Shown piece by piece: positions 32,226 through 41,195 of a stretch of 63,518 nt of DNA. A program made the position numbers and the translations under genes. Within the stretch, counting starts at the first letter, position 1, and each line of letters starts with the position of its first letter. The DNA comes from Prevotellaceae bacterium UBA2744 (lineage in GTDB: Bacteria; Bacteroidota; Bacteroidia; Bacteroidales; Bacteroidaceae). A model generated the notes under the pieces. The model was not told the DNA's origin. It saw only the letters and a list, made by a program, of their open reading frames with translations, and did not search any database. The stretch covers positions 1 to 63,518 of the forward strand of contig DEJQ01000011.1 in NCBI GenBank assembly GCA_002353575.1, given 5' to 3'.

Positions 32226-34456
32226 ATTCTGCTAACCTCTTTTACATCCTTAACCTTTGAAAGAGCCGACATGAGAGCACGGGCACTTTTTCGATTGTGA
32301 ACATAAACCTGAACAGTACAATCAAACAGTCCGTCATTACAGTCAACTGTCAGTTTACTGATGTTTATATCGTTAACTTCGGAAATCACATTGGTTATAT
32401 TAAATAAGAGTCCCTTGGTATCAATACCCTTAATGTTAATATCAACAGGGAATTCAGCGTTCTCACTTGTCGCCCAACGAGCACTGAGCACACGATTTCC
32501 ATGAGTGGACTTAAGGATTGGAGTCTCGGGACACTGTACTTTATGAATAACTATCTGATTATCGTCATTTATGTAACCCATTATATCATCTCCAGGTATG
32601 GGTCGGCAACATTCCGAAAGATGATATTGAGTCTGTATCGACTCGTCGGTAAGCACAATGGTCTTCTTACGGTCTATAGGCTCAGTAGCCTGATTGGTTG
32701 TAGCTATGACTTCATTTTTATTACCAAAAGAGAAAAGACGTTTCCAACTTTGCGATTTCTTTTCTTTCAACTGACTTAAATCGGCAGCACCCAACTGAAT
32801 CTTTCCCTGCCCTATCGCAATAAAAAGCTGGTCAGGCTTACGAAAATCGTGTAGCTTACATAATTTGTCATATACAGTGCTATCAATGGCAATGTCGTTT
32901 TCCTTCATAAAAAGTTTGAATATCTCTTCCCCCTTGCGACTGGCGTCACGCTCTTCGCGACGAAGGATTGCGAGTATCTTCGTAGTTGCCTTGGCAGTAG
33001 TAGTATAGGAAAGCCACTCACGTGTCGGATGAGCAGACTTTGAAGTAAGAATTTCCACTTGATCACCACTCTGTAGTTTATGACTGATTGGCACCAGTTT
33101 ATGATTCACCTTTGCGCCTATACAATGACTGCCGACAAAAGTATGAATAGTAAAAGCAAAGTCAAGAGTAGTACTACCGGCCGGCATAGTACGCAATTCG
33201 CCTTTGGGTGTAAATACAAATATCTCACTTGCAAAGAGGTTCAATTTAATCGTATCCAGGAAGTCCATTGCATCAGGCTGCGGATCATCAAGAATTTCCT
33301 TAATAGTAGTAAGCCACTTGTCTAATTCTAATTCAGCAGTAGTCTCTGTCTTCTCACCATCTTTATATTTCCAATGGGCTGCAAGTCCTTTCTCTGCAAT
33401 CTCATCCATACGTTGTGAACGAATTTGCACTTCTATCCACTCGCCTTTTGGTGACATAAGAGTAACATGAAGTGCCTGATAACCATTAGCTTTAGGATGG
33501 CTTACCCAATCGCGCAAACGGTCTGGATGAGAAGTGTATATCTTACAGAGTCCTACATATATATCGAAACACTCGTTTAGTTCATCAGCCTCTTCTTTCG
33601 GAGTAAATATAATACGAACAGCAAGTATGTCGTAAACCTCTTCAAACGTAATATGCTTTGTCTGCATCTTACGCCAAATAGAATAAGGACTTTTCACACG
33701 CTGTATAATCTGGTAGTCAAGTCCCATTGCATCAAGCTGCTTACGAATTGGAGCTGTAAAAGTATCGAAAATGGTATTACGTTCTGCCTCTGTATCAGCC
33801 AGCTTATTTACAATAGCCTCATAGTCATCTGGATGTTCGTATTTAAAACTCAGATCTTCTAGTTCCCCTTTTATTTTATTAAGTCCTAAACGGTTAGCAA
33901 GAGGAGCATATATATATAGTGTTTCGCCTGCAATCTTATAACGTTTGTTTGGAGCTTGGGCACCAAGAGTTCGCATATTGTGAAGGCGGTCAGCTATTTT
34001 TATGAGTATGACACGGATATCATCACTCATCGTCAACAGAAGTTTCTTGAAATTCTCTGCTTGAGCAGAAGCATGGTCACCAAAGATACCACCAGAAATT
34101 TTTGTAAGTCCGTCAACAATCTGGGCAATCTTAGAGCCAAACATATTCTCTATGTCCTCGACTGTATAGTCCGTATCCTCTACAACATCGTGAAGCAGGG
34201 CTGAACAGATAGATGTGCTACCCAATCCAATTTCAGAACTTACAATACGAGCTACTGCCAATGGGTGCATGATATATGGCTCACCTGAAAGACGGCGCAC
34301 TCCTTTATGAGCATGCTTGGCAAAATTAAAAGCCTTAGTGATGATATCGACCTTTTTTCTGTGCTTTGTAGCTAAATAAGAATCAATAAGACATTGAAAG
34401 GATTCTTCAACCATCTTATCTTCCTGTTCTTGTGTAAGTTTATATTCGTTTTCCAT
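32222..34456 (-). CDS. rel: bifunctional (p)ppGpp synthetase/hydrolase (Rel/SpoT family)
   Basis: 744 residues. HD hydrolase domain (L-L-H-D-V-V-E-D-T-D near 88-97), RelA synthetase domain (H-P-K-A-N-G-Y-Q-A-L-H near 322), TGS domain (F-T-P-K-G-E-L-R near 420), helical region, conserved-cysteine segment (C-C-R-P-I-P-G-D near 640) and C-terminal ACT domain. Both catalytic motifs look intact, so it should make and degrade the alarmone. Last gene of the parA-parB-DUF5683-rel operon (18-nt gap from DUF5683). Confidence 0.96.
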   Translation of the reverse strand: MENEYKLTQEQEDKMVEESFQCLIDSYLATKHRKKVDIITKAFNFAKHAHKGVRRLSGEPYIMHPLAVARIVSSEIGLGSTSICSALLHDVVEDTDYTVEDIENMFGSKIAQIVDGLTKISGGIFGDHASAQAENFKKLLLTMSDDIRVILIKIADRLHNMRTLGAQAPNKRYKIAGETLYIYAPLANRLGLNKIKGELEDLSFKYEHPDDYEAIVNKLADTEAERNTIFDTFTAPIRKQLDAMGLDYQIIQRVKSPYSIWRKMQTKHITFEEVYDILAVRIIFTPKEEADELNECFDIYVGLCKIYTSHPDRLRDWVSHPKANGYQALHVTLMSPKGEWIEVQIRSQRMDEIAEKGLAAHWKYKDGEKTETTAELELDKWLTTIKEILDDPQPDAMDFLDTIKLNLFASEIFVFTPKGELRTMPAGSTTLDFAFTIHTFVGSHCIGAKVNHKLVPISHKLQSGDQVEILTSKSAHPTREWLSYTTTAKATTKILAILRREERDASRKGEEIFKLFMKENDIAIDSTVYDKLCKLHDFRKPDQLFIAIGQGKIQLGAADLSQLKEKKSQSWKRLFSFGNKNEVIATTNQATEPIDRKKTIVLTDESIQTQYHLSECCRPIPGDDIMGYINDDNQIVIHKVQCPETPILKSTHGNRVLSARWATSENAEFPVDINIKGIDTKGLLFNITNVISEVNDINISKLTVDCNDGLFDCTVQVYVHNRKSARALMSALSKVKDVKEVSRI

Positions 34457-34474
34457 AGAAACTAAATTAGGGCT

Positions 34475-35245
34475 TTAAAAATTCAGACTACACTGTAGTC
34501 CGTATCTGTTAACATTCATTCCACTACCCCGCACGCTATGTCGTTCGTTGAAAATAGTAGGACGAACCTTCATTGTCAAGTCGCGTGATATATCGAAACT
34601 GGAGAGTTCTGCATCAACATATGCATCAACTATTGAAAGCAAATAGACGCCAATCATAGCAATAATACTGAGATCGCGATAACGACGGAAATAATTTTTT
34701 TTCCTGCCAAAGAGAGTTTGTAAATATTCCAGATGACTATCCACATCATAACCGACTGGAAGGAAATTTTTATAACTTTTAGTATTGGAATCATTGTCCA
34801 TGATATCCTGATATGCTTGAGAATAATCTCGATACATAGTTCCATTCCACATTAGTGCATAAGCACAGCCTATGAATCCTCCATAGATGATAGGTAGTTT
34901 CCAATATTTACGATTGTAAATCTGTCCGGCACCTGGAAGAACAATCGCAAGCCATAGCGCACGTTTAGGGTTTGGAATCCATTGTTTTGTGTTAATTGCT
35001 GTTGCGGCTTCAGCTATTTCTGATGCAGTCAATATTCGCACATCCGAACTTGTTGTATCTATATCTACCACATTTTCTTGATCAATTGCACTAACACTAT
35101 CAGAAATCTGAGTATTATTTACGGAGTCTGCATATTGTGCAGGACTTGTCGTAACTGCCGTTTTGGTCACAATACTATCCGTTGTGTGTGCAGATATTCC
35201 TACACACACAAACAATAAAACCATATATATCAACAGACGTTTCAA
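34475..35245 (-). CDS. DUF5683 family envelope protein
   Basis: 256 residues. Signal peptide 1-19 (ends I-S-A). A disordered Ser/Thr/Asp segment runs to about 80. The DUF5683 core follows (W-I-P-N-P-K-R-A-L-W, then L-P-G-A-G-Q-I-Y-N-R-K-Y-W-K), with two hydrophobic helices. Function unknown; in Bacteroidetes it is commonly found beside parAB and cell-wall genes, as here. Confidence 0.8.
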   Translation of the reverse strand: MKRLLIYMVLLFVCVGISAHTTDSIVTKTAVTTSPAQYADSVNNTQISDSVSAIDQENVVDIDTTSSDVRILTASEIAEAATAINTKQWIPNPKRALWLAIVLPGAGQIYNRKYWKLPIIYGGFIGCAYALMWNGTMYRDYSQAYQDIMDNDSNTKSYKNFLPVGYDVDSHLEYLQTLFGRKKNYFRRYRDLSIIAMIGVYLLSIVDAYVDAELSSFDISRDLTMKVRPTIFNERHSVRGSGMNVNRYGLQCSLNF

Positions 35246-35259
35246 CCCCAGTTGGTTTC

Positions 35260-36138
35260 TTAGTTATTCAGTATCTTTTGGATAAAAGATTTCAAATCAT
35301 CAGAATTCTTAAAAGAGAATGTAAGTTTTCCACTATTCCCTACACCGAACGACATTTTCACATTGGCATCAACGGTTTGAGAAAGTTGTTCGCGCAACAT
35401 TTCATATTCCTTTGGAAGTGAAACCGCACCATTTTTACGAGTTGCCTTCATATCGATTTCACCAGACTTAATCTTCTTTATTATGTCTTCGACCTGACGA
35501 ACTGAATATCCCTTTTGTTGCACGTCGCGGAAAAGGGCTACCTGAGCTTTGGGATCATCAAGAGCCAGAAGGGCACGAGCATGTCCTGTGTCAATAGTAC
35601 GATTCTGAAGTGCCACCTGGACAGGAGCCGGCAATTTTAATAAACGAAGATAATTAGCTACCGTGGCCCGTTTCTTACCCACACGATCGCTCAACTTCTC
35701 TTGAGTAAGTCCGTAATGTGTAATCAAATGTTGGTATGCAAGTGCAATTTCTAGAGAGTTTAAGTCTTGGCGTTGGATATTCTCAATCAAGGCCATCTCC
35801 ATGACGTTCTCATCATCTGCTGTACGGATGTAAGCAGGAATAGTCTTCAGACCGACTTTCATGGACGCACGCCAACGACGTTCACCTGCAATAATCTGAT
35901 AACGACCATTATCGAGTTCACGCAAGGTTATAGGCTGCACTATACCAATCTCTTCGATTGAGTCTGCCAGTTCTTGCAGTGCTTCCTCATCGAACTCATG
36001 ACGGGGCTGATTGGGGTTTGCATCTATAAGGTTTATATCTATCTCATTTATGCTTGAAGAACCGCCCGTAGTGATTTCTTCTGTAGATATCAGAGCATCA
36101 AGTCCTCTGCCTAATGCAAATTTCTTTTTTACTGCCAT
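35260..36138 (-). CDS. parB: chromosome-partitioning protein ParB
   Basis: 292 residues. N-terminal CTPase domain (N-P-N-Q-P-R near 42, G-E-R-R-W-R near 90), central helix-turn-helix (Y-G-L-T-Q-E-K-L-S near 143) and C-terminal dimerisation domain. It spreads from parS and works with ParA. Two nt after parA. No parS palindrome was found by eye in the operon. Confidence 0.95.
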   Translation of the reverse strand: MAVKKKFALGRGLDALISTEEITTGGSSSINEIDINLIDANPNQPRHEFDEEALQELADSIEEIGIVQPITLRELDNGRYQIIAGERRWRASMKVGLKTIPAYIRTADDENVMEMALIENIQRQDLNSLEIALAYQHLITHYGLTQEKLSDRVGKKRATVANYLRLLKLPAPVQVALQNRTIDTGHARALLALDDPKAQVALFRDVQQKGYSVRQVEDIIKKIKSGEIDMKATRKNGAVSLPKEYEMLREQLSQTVDANVKMSFGVGNSGKLTFSFKNSDDLKSFIQKILNN

Positions 36139-36140
36139 GA

Positions 36141-36911
36141 TTATTTCTTTGCTTTATCTATTTCCTTTGCCAAAGCTATATAACTCTTTGCACCTGCTGA
36201 CGACGGGTCATAAAGGATACATGGGACTCCATGACTAGGTGCTTCGCTCAATTTAACATTTCGCTGTATCACAGTCTTGAATACCAACCCCTGAAAATGG
36301 CGCTTTACTTCATCATAGATCTGATTTGCCAGGCGCAAACGGGAATCGAACATGGTAAGTAGGAAGCCCTCAATCTCCAGTCTCGGATTAAGTTTTGTCT
36401 TGATTATCTTTATAGTATTCAGCAGCTTACTTATTCCTTCAAGTGCAAAATACTCACACTGTACTGGAATTATTACGGAGTCAGCAGCCACGAGTGAGTT
36501 CACTGTAATAAGCCCCAAAGATGGAGAGCAGTCAATAAGTATATAATCATACTCCTTGAGGAACTGGTCGAGCACTTTCTTTAACACCTGTTCTCTATGT
36601 TCGATATTAAGCATCTCAATCTCTGCACCTACTAAATCAATATGACTAGGCAGAATGTCCAGCCCCTCTATATCTGATGTATAAATAGCCTCATGTGGAT
36701 CAATACGCCCAACAATACAATCATATATGGAAGCATCAACCTTTTGGATATCAACTCCCATGCCAGAAGAAGCATTTGCCTGAGGATCGGCATCGACCAC
36801 GAGAACTTTTTTTCCTATTGTTGCCAATGAAGCAGCAAGGTTGATAGTAGTAGTAGTCTTACCTACCCCACCCTTCTGATTTGCCAATGCAATAATCTTT
36901 CCCATTACCAT
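36141..36911 (-). CDS. parA: chromosome-partitioning ATPase ParA (Soj)
   Basis: 256 residues. Deviant Walker A K-G-G-V-G-K-T-T (14-21), D-A-D-P-Q-A-N near 42-48 and D-C-S-P-S-L-G near 128. The start may be M1 or M3. First gene of the parA-parB-DUF5683-rel operon, typical of a chromosomal rather than plasmid locus. Confidence 0.96.
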   Translation of the reverse strand: MVMGKIIALANQKGGVGKTTTTINLAASLATIGKKVLVVDADPQANASSGMGVDIQKVDASIYDCIVGRIDPHEAIYTSDIEGLDILPSHIDLVGAEIEMLNIEHREQVLKKVLDQFLKEYDYILIDCSPSLGLITVNSLVAADSVIIPVQCEYFALEGISKLLNTIKIIKTKLNPRLEIEGFLLTMFDSRLRLANQIYDEVKRHFQGLVFKTVIQRNVKLSEAPSHGVPCILYDPSSAGAKSYIALAKEIDKAKK

Positions 36912-37020
36912 CTAATCTTTTTAAAGTAATTGGGTGCGAAGTTACAAAATATTTAGGAAACACTTTACATTATAAAGGAACATTTCTAACTTTTAACAAA
37001 GGAAATGAACATAAAAGAGA

Positions 37021-37048
37021 AAATAAAAAAAGAGAGCTATATGCTCTC
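37021..37048 (-). terminator. terminator of the tRNA-Pro/tRNA-Val transcript
   Basis: GAGAGC/GCTCTC stem (37032-37048) followed on the - strand by TTTTTTTATTTT. Confidence 0.85.
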
Positions 37049-37056
37049 AAATTATG

Positions 37057-37131
37057 TGGGCGTTGACGGATTCGAACCGCCGACCCTCTGCTTGTAAGGC
37101 AGATGCTCTGAACCAGCTGAGCTAAACGCCC
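37057..37131 (-). tRNA. tRNA-Val (anticodon UAC)
   Basis: 75 nt. Acceptor GGGCGTT/AACGCCC, anticodon stem CTGCC/GGCAG-type with loop TTACAAG giving UAC, T-arm GGCGGTTCGAATCC. CCA not encoded (the sequence reads CAC at that point). Second gene of a two-tRNA transcript. Confidence 0.95.
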
Positions 37132-37173
37132 TTTGTGTTTATCCGAAAGAAACTAATTATTTCTTCTTTTTAG

Positions 37174-37246
37174 TCGGGATGACACGACTCGAACGTGCGA
37201 CCCCTTGGTCCCAAACCAAGTATACTACCAACTGTACTACATCCCG
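37174..37246 (-). tRNA. tRNA-Pro (anticodon UGG)
   Basis: 73 nt. Acceptor CGGGATG/CATCCCG, anticodon stem CTTGG/CCAAG with loop TTTGGGA giving UGG, T-arm with GTTCGAGTC. First gene of the transcript; tRNA-Val follows after 42 nt. Confidence 0.95.
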
Positions 37247-37299
37247 ATGGTTTTTTGAAGAAATCCGCCGCTGCGAACCATCATTTTCAAAACCGAGTG

Positions 37300-37330
37300 C
37301 AAAGGTATGACTTATTGTGCAATCTACAAA
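37300..37330 (-). promoter_or_regulatory. canonical promoter of tRNA-Pro/tRNA-Val
   Basis: TTTG (37330-37327), 19 nt, TACCTTTG (37307-37300) on the - strand. Confidence 0.85.
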
Positions 37331-37358
37331 ATAAAACTGAAGAAATTTTTCTTTTATT

Positions 37359-39215
37359 TTAGAACATCTTATCTATCTGGCGATAATCGATAGTAGCATA
37401 AATTACTTTCCCGTCAGGTGTTCGTGCAGGAGCAGACGTAGTGAAAAGATCTGTAAGCAGTTGATCCATCTCCACATCCGACAAAACCTGTCCATAAACC
37501 ACTGCTGCCTCGCGTGCCATAATAAGCGAAATAGTTTCCCAGGCTTCACGAGCCTCTGACATATTGGAATGGGCAACCAAAGAGCTAACTATTTCATGCA
37601 ATAAACGGTCCATGTTCAGTCCCTGCAGTTCTATTGGTACTCCATCTATAGAGTAGGAACCACCTCCGAGATTGGTCAGTTCGAAGCCTAATGAATGCAA
37701 GTCGTCAAGAAAACTATCAAGTGTCAATGCCTCCGCTTTGCTGAACTGTATGATTTCTGGAAAGAGCTGTTTCTGACTAGGACGCGGATGATCAGACAGG
37801 CACTGCATATTCTGCTCGTAAAGAATACGGACATGAGCACGGTGTTGATCTACTGCTATCAATCCATCTGTATCAGGATAAATAATATACCGTCCTTTAT
37901 ATTGAAATTTAGGTAAAGCATCTGCGTCTGATTTTGAAACCGTATTTAACTCATCCTCTTTCCAGATATTCAGTGTTAACTGACCTTGGTTGGAGTCAGA
38001 TGCATCAGCAATCTCACTAGGAATAAGATTTTCAAAGGACACGTCACCTTTTCCACCCTCTGATTTATAAATATTCTCCCATCCAGAAATAGGTTTGGGA
38101 GGAGTCGATACAAAGGGGTTATAAGATGTATGTGCAGGCTTAGGTTGCTGAGGCATTACCTTAGCAGTACCCATAGCAGGAATGTCAGGCCGCCCTTCCA
38201 CATCAAAATCGATGAGTGGAGCACTGCAGAATTTACCCAATGCTTCACGTACTGATGCAGAAAGCACTTGCCAAATGGCTTGTTCGTTGTCGAATTTTAT
38301 TTCCGTCTTCGTCGGATGGACATTCACATCTATATCTGAGGGTGACACATCGAAGTAAATAAAATACGATATGTGTTCGCCCGCAGGAATCATGCCCTCA
38401 TAGGCACGCATTACAGCACTATGAAAATATGGATGTCTCATGTATCGCCCATTTACAAAGAAATACTGATGATTACCTTTCTTTTTGGCAGTCTCAGGTT
38501 TTGCTACATAGCCAGTAATAGTAGCCAAAGAAGTGTCAACCTCAACAGGAAGCAGGTCTGAATTCAATTTCTTTCCAAATACATTCATTATACGTTGACG
38601 GAGATTTGTTTGTGGAAGATTATAAATCTCCATACCATTACTATATAGTGTGAAAGAAACTTGGGGGTGAACAAGTACAACACGTTCGAAATCAGCAATT
38701 ACATTATTCAACTCGGTCTGATTGGCCTTAAGGAATTTACGTCGTGCGGGCACATTAAAGAAGAGATTCTTGACAGAGAAATTGCTGCCTACAGGGCAGG
38801 TTGTGGGTTCTTGGCTATCGACATGTGAACCAGAAATCTGAATGTATGTACCCAATTCGTCTTCTGCACGACGTGTTTTCAGCTCCACCTGCGATACTGC
38901 GGCTATCGAAGCAAGGGCTTCGCCTCGAAATCCCATAGTAGAAAGCGTAAAGAGATCACTAGCCTGGCTTATCTTGGAAGTAGCATGACGCTCAAATGCC
39001 AATCTCGCATCGGTTTCGGACATTCCTTTACCGTCATCAATTACTTGCACATTGGTCTTTCCTCCGTCAACTACATACACCTGTACATTCTGTGCACCAG
39101 CATCAATAGAGTTCTCGACCATCTCTTTAACTATAGAAGACGGTCGCTGCACTACTTCTCCAGCAGCAATCTGGTTGGCTACGGAATCGGGTAATAAATG
39201 TATAATGTCCTCCAT
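37359..39215 (-). CDS. mutL: DNA mismatch repair protein MutL
   Basis: 618 residues. GHKL ATPase: V-E-N-S-I-D-A-G-A near 33, D-D-G-K-G-M near 60 and G-F-R-G-E-A-L near 93. Transducer domain to about 330, a disordered linker, and a C-terminal dimerisation domain. The usual C-terminal endonuclease motif D-Q-H-A-x-x-E-x4-E reads D-Q-H-R-A-H-V-R-I-L-Y-E here, so one acidic residue is Val, and the zinc-site-like C-P-H-G-R-P motif is not seen. Nicking activity is therefore doubtful. Last gene of a long - strand run. Confidence 0.96.
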   Translation of the reverse strand: MEDIIHLLPDSVANQIAAGEVVQRPSSIVKEMVENSIDAGAQNVQVYVVDGGKTNVQVIDDGKGMSETDARLAFERHATSKISQASDLFTLSTMGFRGEALASIAAVSQVELKTRRAEDELGTYIQISGSHVDSQEPTTCPVGSNFSVKNLFFNVPARRKFLKANQTELNNVIADFERVVLVHPQVSFTLYSNGMEIYNLPQTNLRQRIMNVFGKKLNSDLLPVEVDTSLATITGYVAKPETAKKKGNHQYFFVNGRYMRHPYFHSAVMRAYEGMIPAGEHISYFIYFDVSPSDIDVNVHPTKTEIKFDNEQAIWQVLSASVREALGKFCSAPLIDFDVEGRPDIPAMGTAKVMPQQPKPAHTSYNPFVSTPPKPISGWENIYKSEGGKGDVSFENLIPSEIADASDSNQGQLTLNIWKEDELNTVSKSDADALPKFQYKGRYIIYPDTDGLIAVDQHRAHVRILYEQNMQCLSDHPRPSQKQLFPEIIQFSKAEALTLDSFLDDLHSLGFELTNLGGGSYSIDGVPIELQGLNMDRLLHEIVSSLVAHSNMSEAREAWETISLIMAREAAVVYGQVLSDVEMDQLLTDLFTTSAPARTPDGKVIYATIDYRQIDKMF

Positions 39216-39229
39216 ACAGAAAAAGTATC

Positions 39230-39526
39230 TTACAACATCATTCTACCAGTTATGATATAACGCATTATCAACAACAAAACGATGATAGCAAATATCAAAA
39301 CACCATAAGGGACAGGTTTTCTGCCGTTTTCCTTACGACGACGCACATGCGTTGTTGCATTCACAAAACGGCCACGTATGTCTTCAGGAGAAAATTCTTT
39401 CTCAGGCAACAACCCCAACTCACGTTTGGCATTATCTTCTATATTCTGAAGTTTCTCCTTACGCGGATCATAGTATATATAGTTGTGTTGAAAACCACGA
39501 GGTTTTCGTACTGAAAACATTCCCAT
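39230..39526 (-). CDS. small membrane protein next to mutL
   Basis: 98 residues: a basic, polar N-terminal 70 residues, then one hydrophobic helix near the C-terminus (Y-G-V-L-I-F-A-I-I-V-L-L-L-I-M). No recognised function. Lies 14 nt before mutL and 18 nt after the OstA-like gene, so probably in the same transcript. Confidence 0.75.
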   Translation of the reverse strand: MGMFSVRKPRGFQHNYIYYDPRKEKLQNIEDNAKRELGLLPEKEFSPEDIRGRFVNATTHVRRRKENGRKPVPYGVLIFAIIVLLLIMRYIITGRMML

Positions 39527-39544
39527 ATCTTACCTTTCTTTTTA

Positions 39545-41194
39545 TTATTTCTTTATCTTAAGTTTATTGAGTTTCTGCAACGGCACTACCCTACGCTCTG
39601 TTTTCTTCAATACGTTTTTGTTACTCTTGGAACGCCATTGGAAAATATCATAACGATCTGTAGGACGTATGTAATCAAACCATGCAAAACGGCTCAGATA
39701 CCGTTTTTCTGCAGGAATCATAAGTTCAGGATAAACAGTACCTGTAGCTGCAGGCATCCATATTTTTTGTACTTTCTTATCCTTCATATATATAATCAGT
39801 TCTGCACTCTCTGAATAGTTCATTCCGATACGAGTTCCATCATCTTCATTCATGAAATAATCAACAAACACATTGCCTTTAGCAATGTTATGATCTATCT
39901 GTCCGTTGACGAAGTAACAGAACATTTCTCTCGATTCTACCTGGTTATAGGAAATCGAGTCCACCTTTTCGATAGTAGTAGCCTGATCAATCACATGCAC
40001 CCAGTCGATAGTGCTGTCATTACTATATATGCGGATCTCCTCGCCAAAGAGTTGCTGTTCTTCGTTCCAAAGAATCGGCTGTCCGTACATATATGTACAC
40101 GAATCGAGTTCATGGGTAACCATTGAGTCGCAGACTCCCTGAACATCATTACGGAAGAAACGCACATGATTGTATGCATGCATATCGCGATACACGGAGT
40201 CGGTGTTGCTATTATACGTGTACATTTTCAAAGTATCAGCATGTAAGAACAATGTATCTGGCGGTTGGGAATACTCATATGCCACGGCACTATCTGTTGC
40301 GACTGCAGTACCTGTACTATCATCATAACTACAATAGTTTCCGGTAATCATACAATAGTTCTCTTCATCAGTAATAATAGCATTGCCAAAAACTTCACTA
40401 AATCCGGTACGTTTATCTGTGTGGAGACTATCACCCTCGACACGACGCATATCCTTTATAATATATGATCGGTTGAGCAGGAATGCCTCTCCTGTCTTGG
40501 TAGAATAGTCACCTTTTATACCATATATAAAAGTGCCGTCATCGGTAGTTATATTTGATGGAGTTACGATACGGGCTATTTCTGTGTCGGTATAATAATA
40601 CAATGTGTCGGTGACAAGTTTGAACTGAGGGTTGGTCAGCACCACATTATCAGTAAAGAATGCCTCATGCGTAGTGGTCGTCAATTGGCCCCAGTCACTT
40701 ACAAGCGTATTATCACCATCATATAAAGAACCTCCATTCAAATACATTCCGACACTATAAACGCGATCATAATCAAGGTAGTCACTTTCCAGACGAGTCT
40801 TTTTGTCAATAAGTACACAATTACCGCGTGCACGGGCTTTCATTTCAAATCCGTCGTATGTTAGTGTATCACCTGTAAGCGTTACCGTGTCACCCTGTAC
40901 CATTTTGACATTCCCATAAGCATCAAAAGAGTTTTCCTCTCTATAGAAACGAGCACTATCACAATCAAGATATACACCATCATGATAGAGCCGGACATGT
41001 CCTACAAGTATATCTGCACGAGGATCCTGCCAGTTCTTGTAGAGGATATCAGAATGGATAAGGTGAATCTGTTCGTCCGATTTCTGTTCTCCCTTCTCTG
41101 CTGGAGCAATCGATGCAAATAGCATACCAAAAGCAAATAGGCACAGAATGCCTATTAACAAACGAGATGATATGTTGGAACCGTTTTTCTTCAA
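39545..41194 (-). CDS. OstA/LptA-like LPS transport protein
   Basis: 549 residues. N-terminal signal or anchor (I-G-I-L-C-L-F-A-F-G-M). Repeated beta-strand units typical of the OstA/LptA jelly roll (Y-D-G-F-E-M-K-A-R-A, S-D-Y-L-D-Y-D-R) cover about 60-330. A basic lysine-rich C-terminus follows. The family forms the periplasmic LPS bridge or its assembly partners; Bacteroidetes OstA-like proteins are longer than LptA. One nt from the upstream PPIase gene. Confidence 0.8.
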   Translation of the reverse strand: MKKNGSNISSRLLIGILCLFAFGMLFASIAPAEKGEQKSDEQIHLIHSDILYKNWQDPRADILVGHVRLYHDGVYLDCDSARFYREENSFDAYGNVKMVQGDTVTLTGDTLTYDGFEMKARARGNCVLIDKKTRLESDYLDYDRVYSVGMYLNGGSLYDGDNTLVSDWGQLTTTTHEAFFTDNVVLTNPQFKLVTDTLYYYTDTEIARIVTPSNITTDDGTFIYGIKGDYSTKTGEAFLLNRSYIIKDMRRVEGDSLHTDKRTGFSEVFGNAIITDEENYCMITGNYCSYDDSTGTAVATDSAVAYEYSQPPDTLFLHADTLKMYTYNSNTDSVYRDMHAYNHVRFFRNDVQGVCDSMVTHELDSCTYMYGQPILWNEEQQLFGEEIRIYSNDSTIDWVHVIDQATTIEKVDSISYNQVESREMFCYFVNGQIDHNIAKGNVFVDYFMNEDDGTRIGMNYSESAELIIYMKDKKVQKIWMPAATGTVYPELMIPAEKRYLSRFAWFDYIRPTDRYDIFQWRSKSNKNVLKKTERRVVPLQKLNKLKIKK

Positions 41195-41195
41195 A

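Noticed and set aside
35260..37020. parS site near parAB
   Set aside because: No clear 14-16-bp palindrome of parS type was found by eye.
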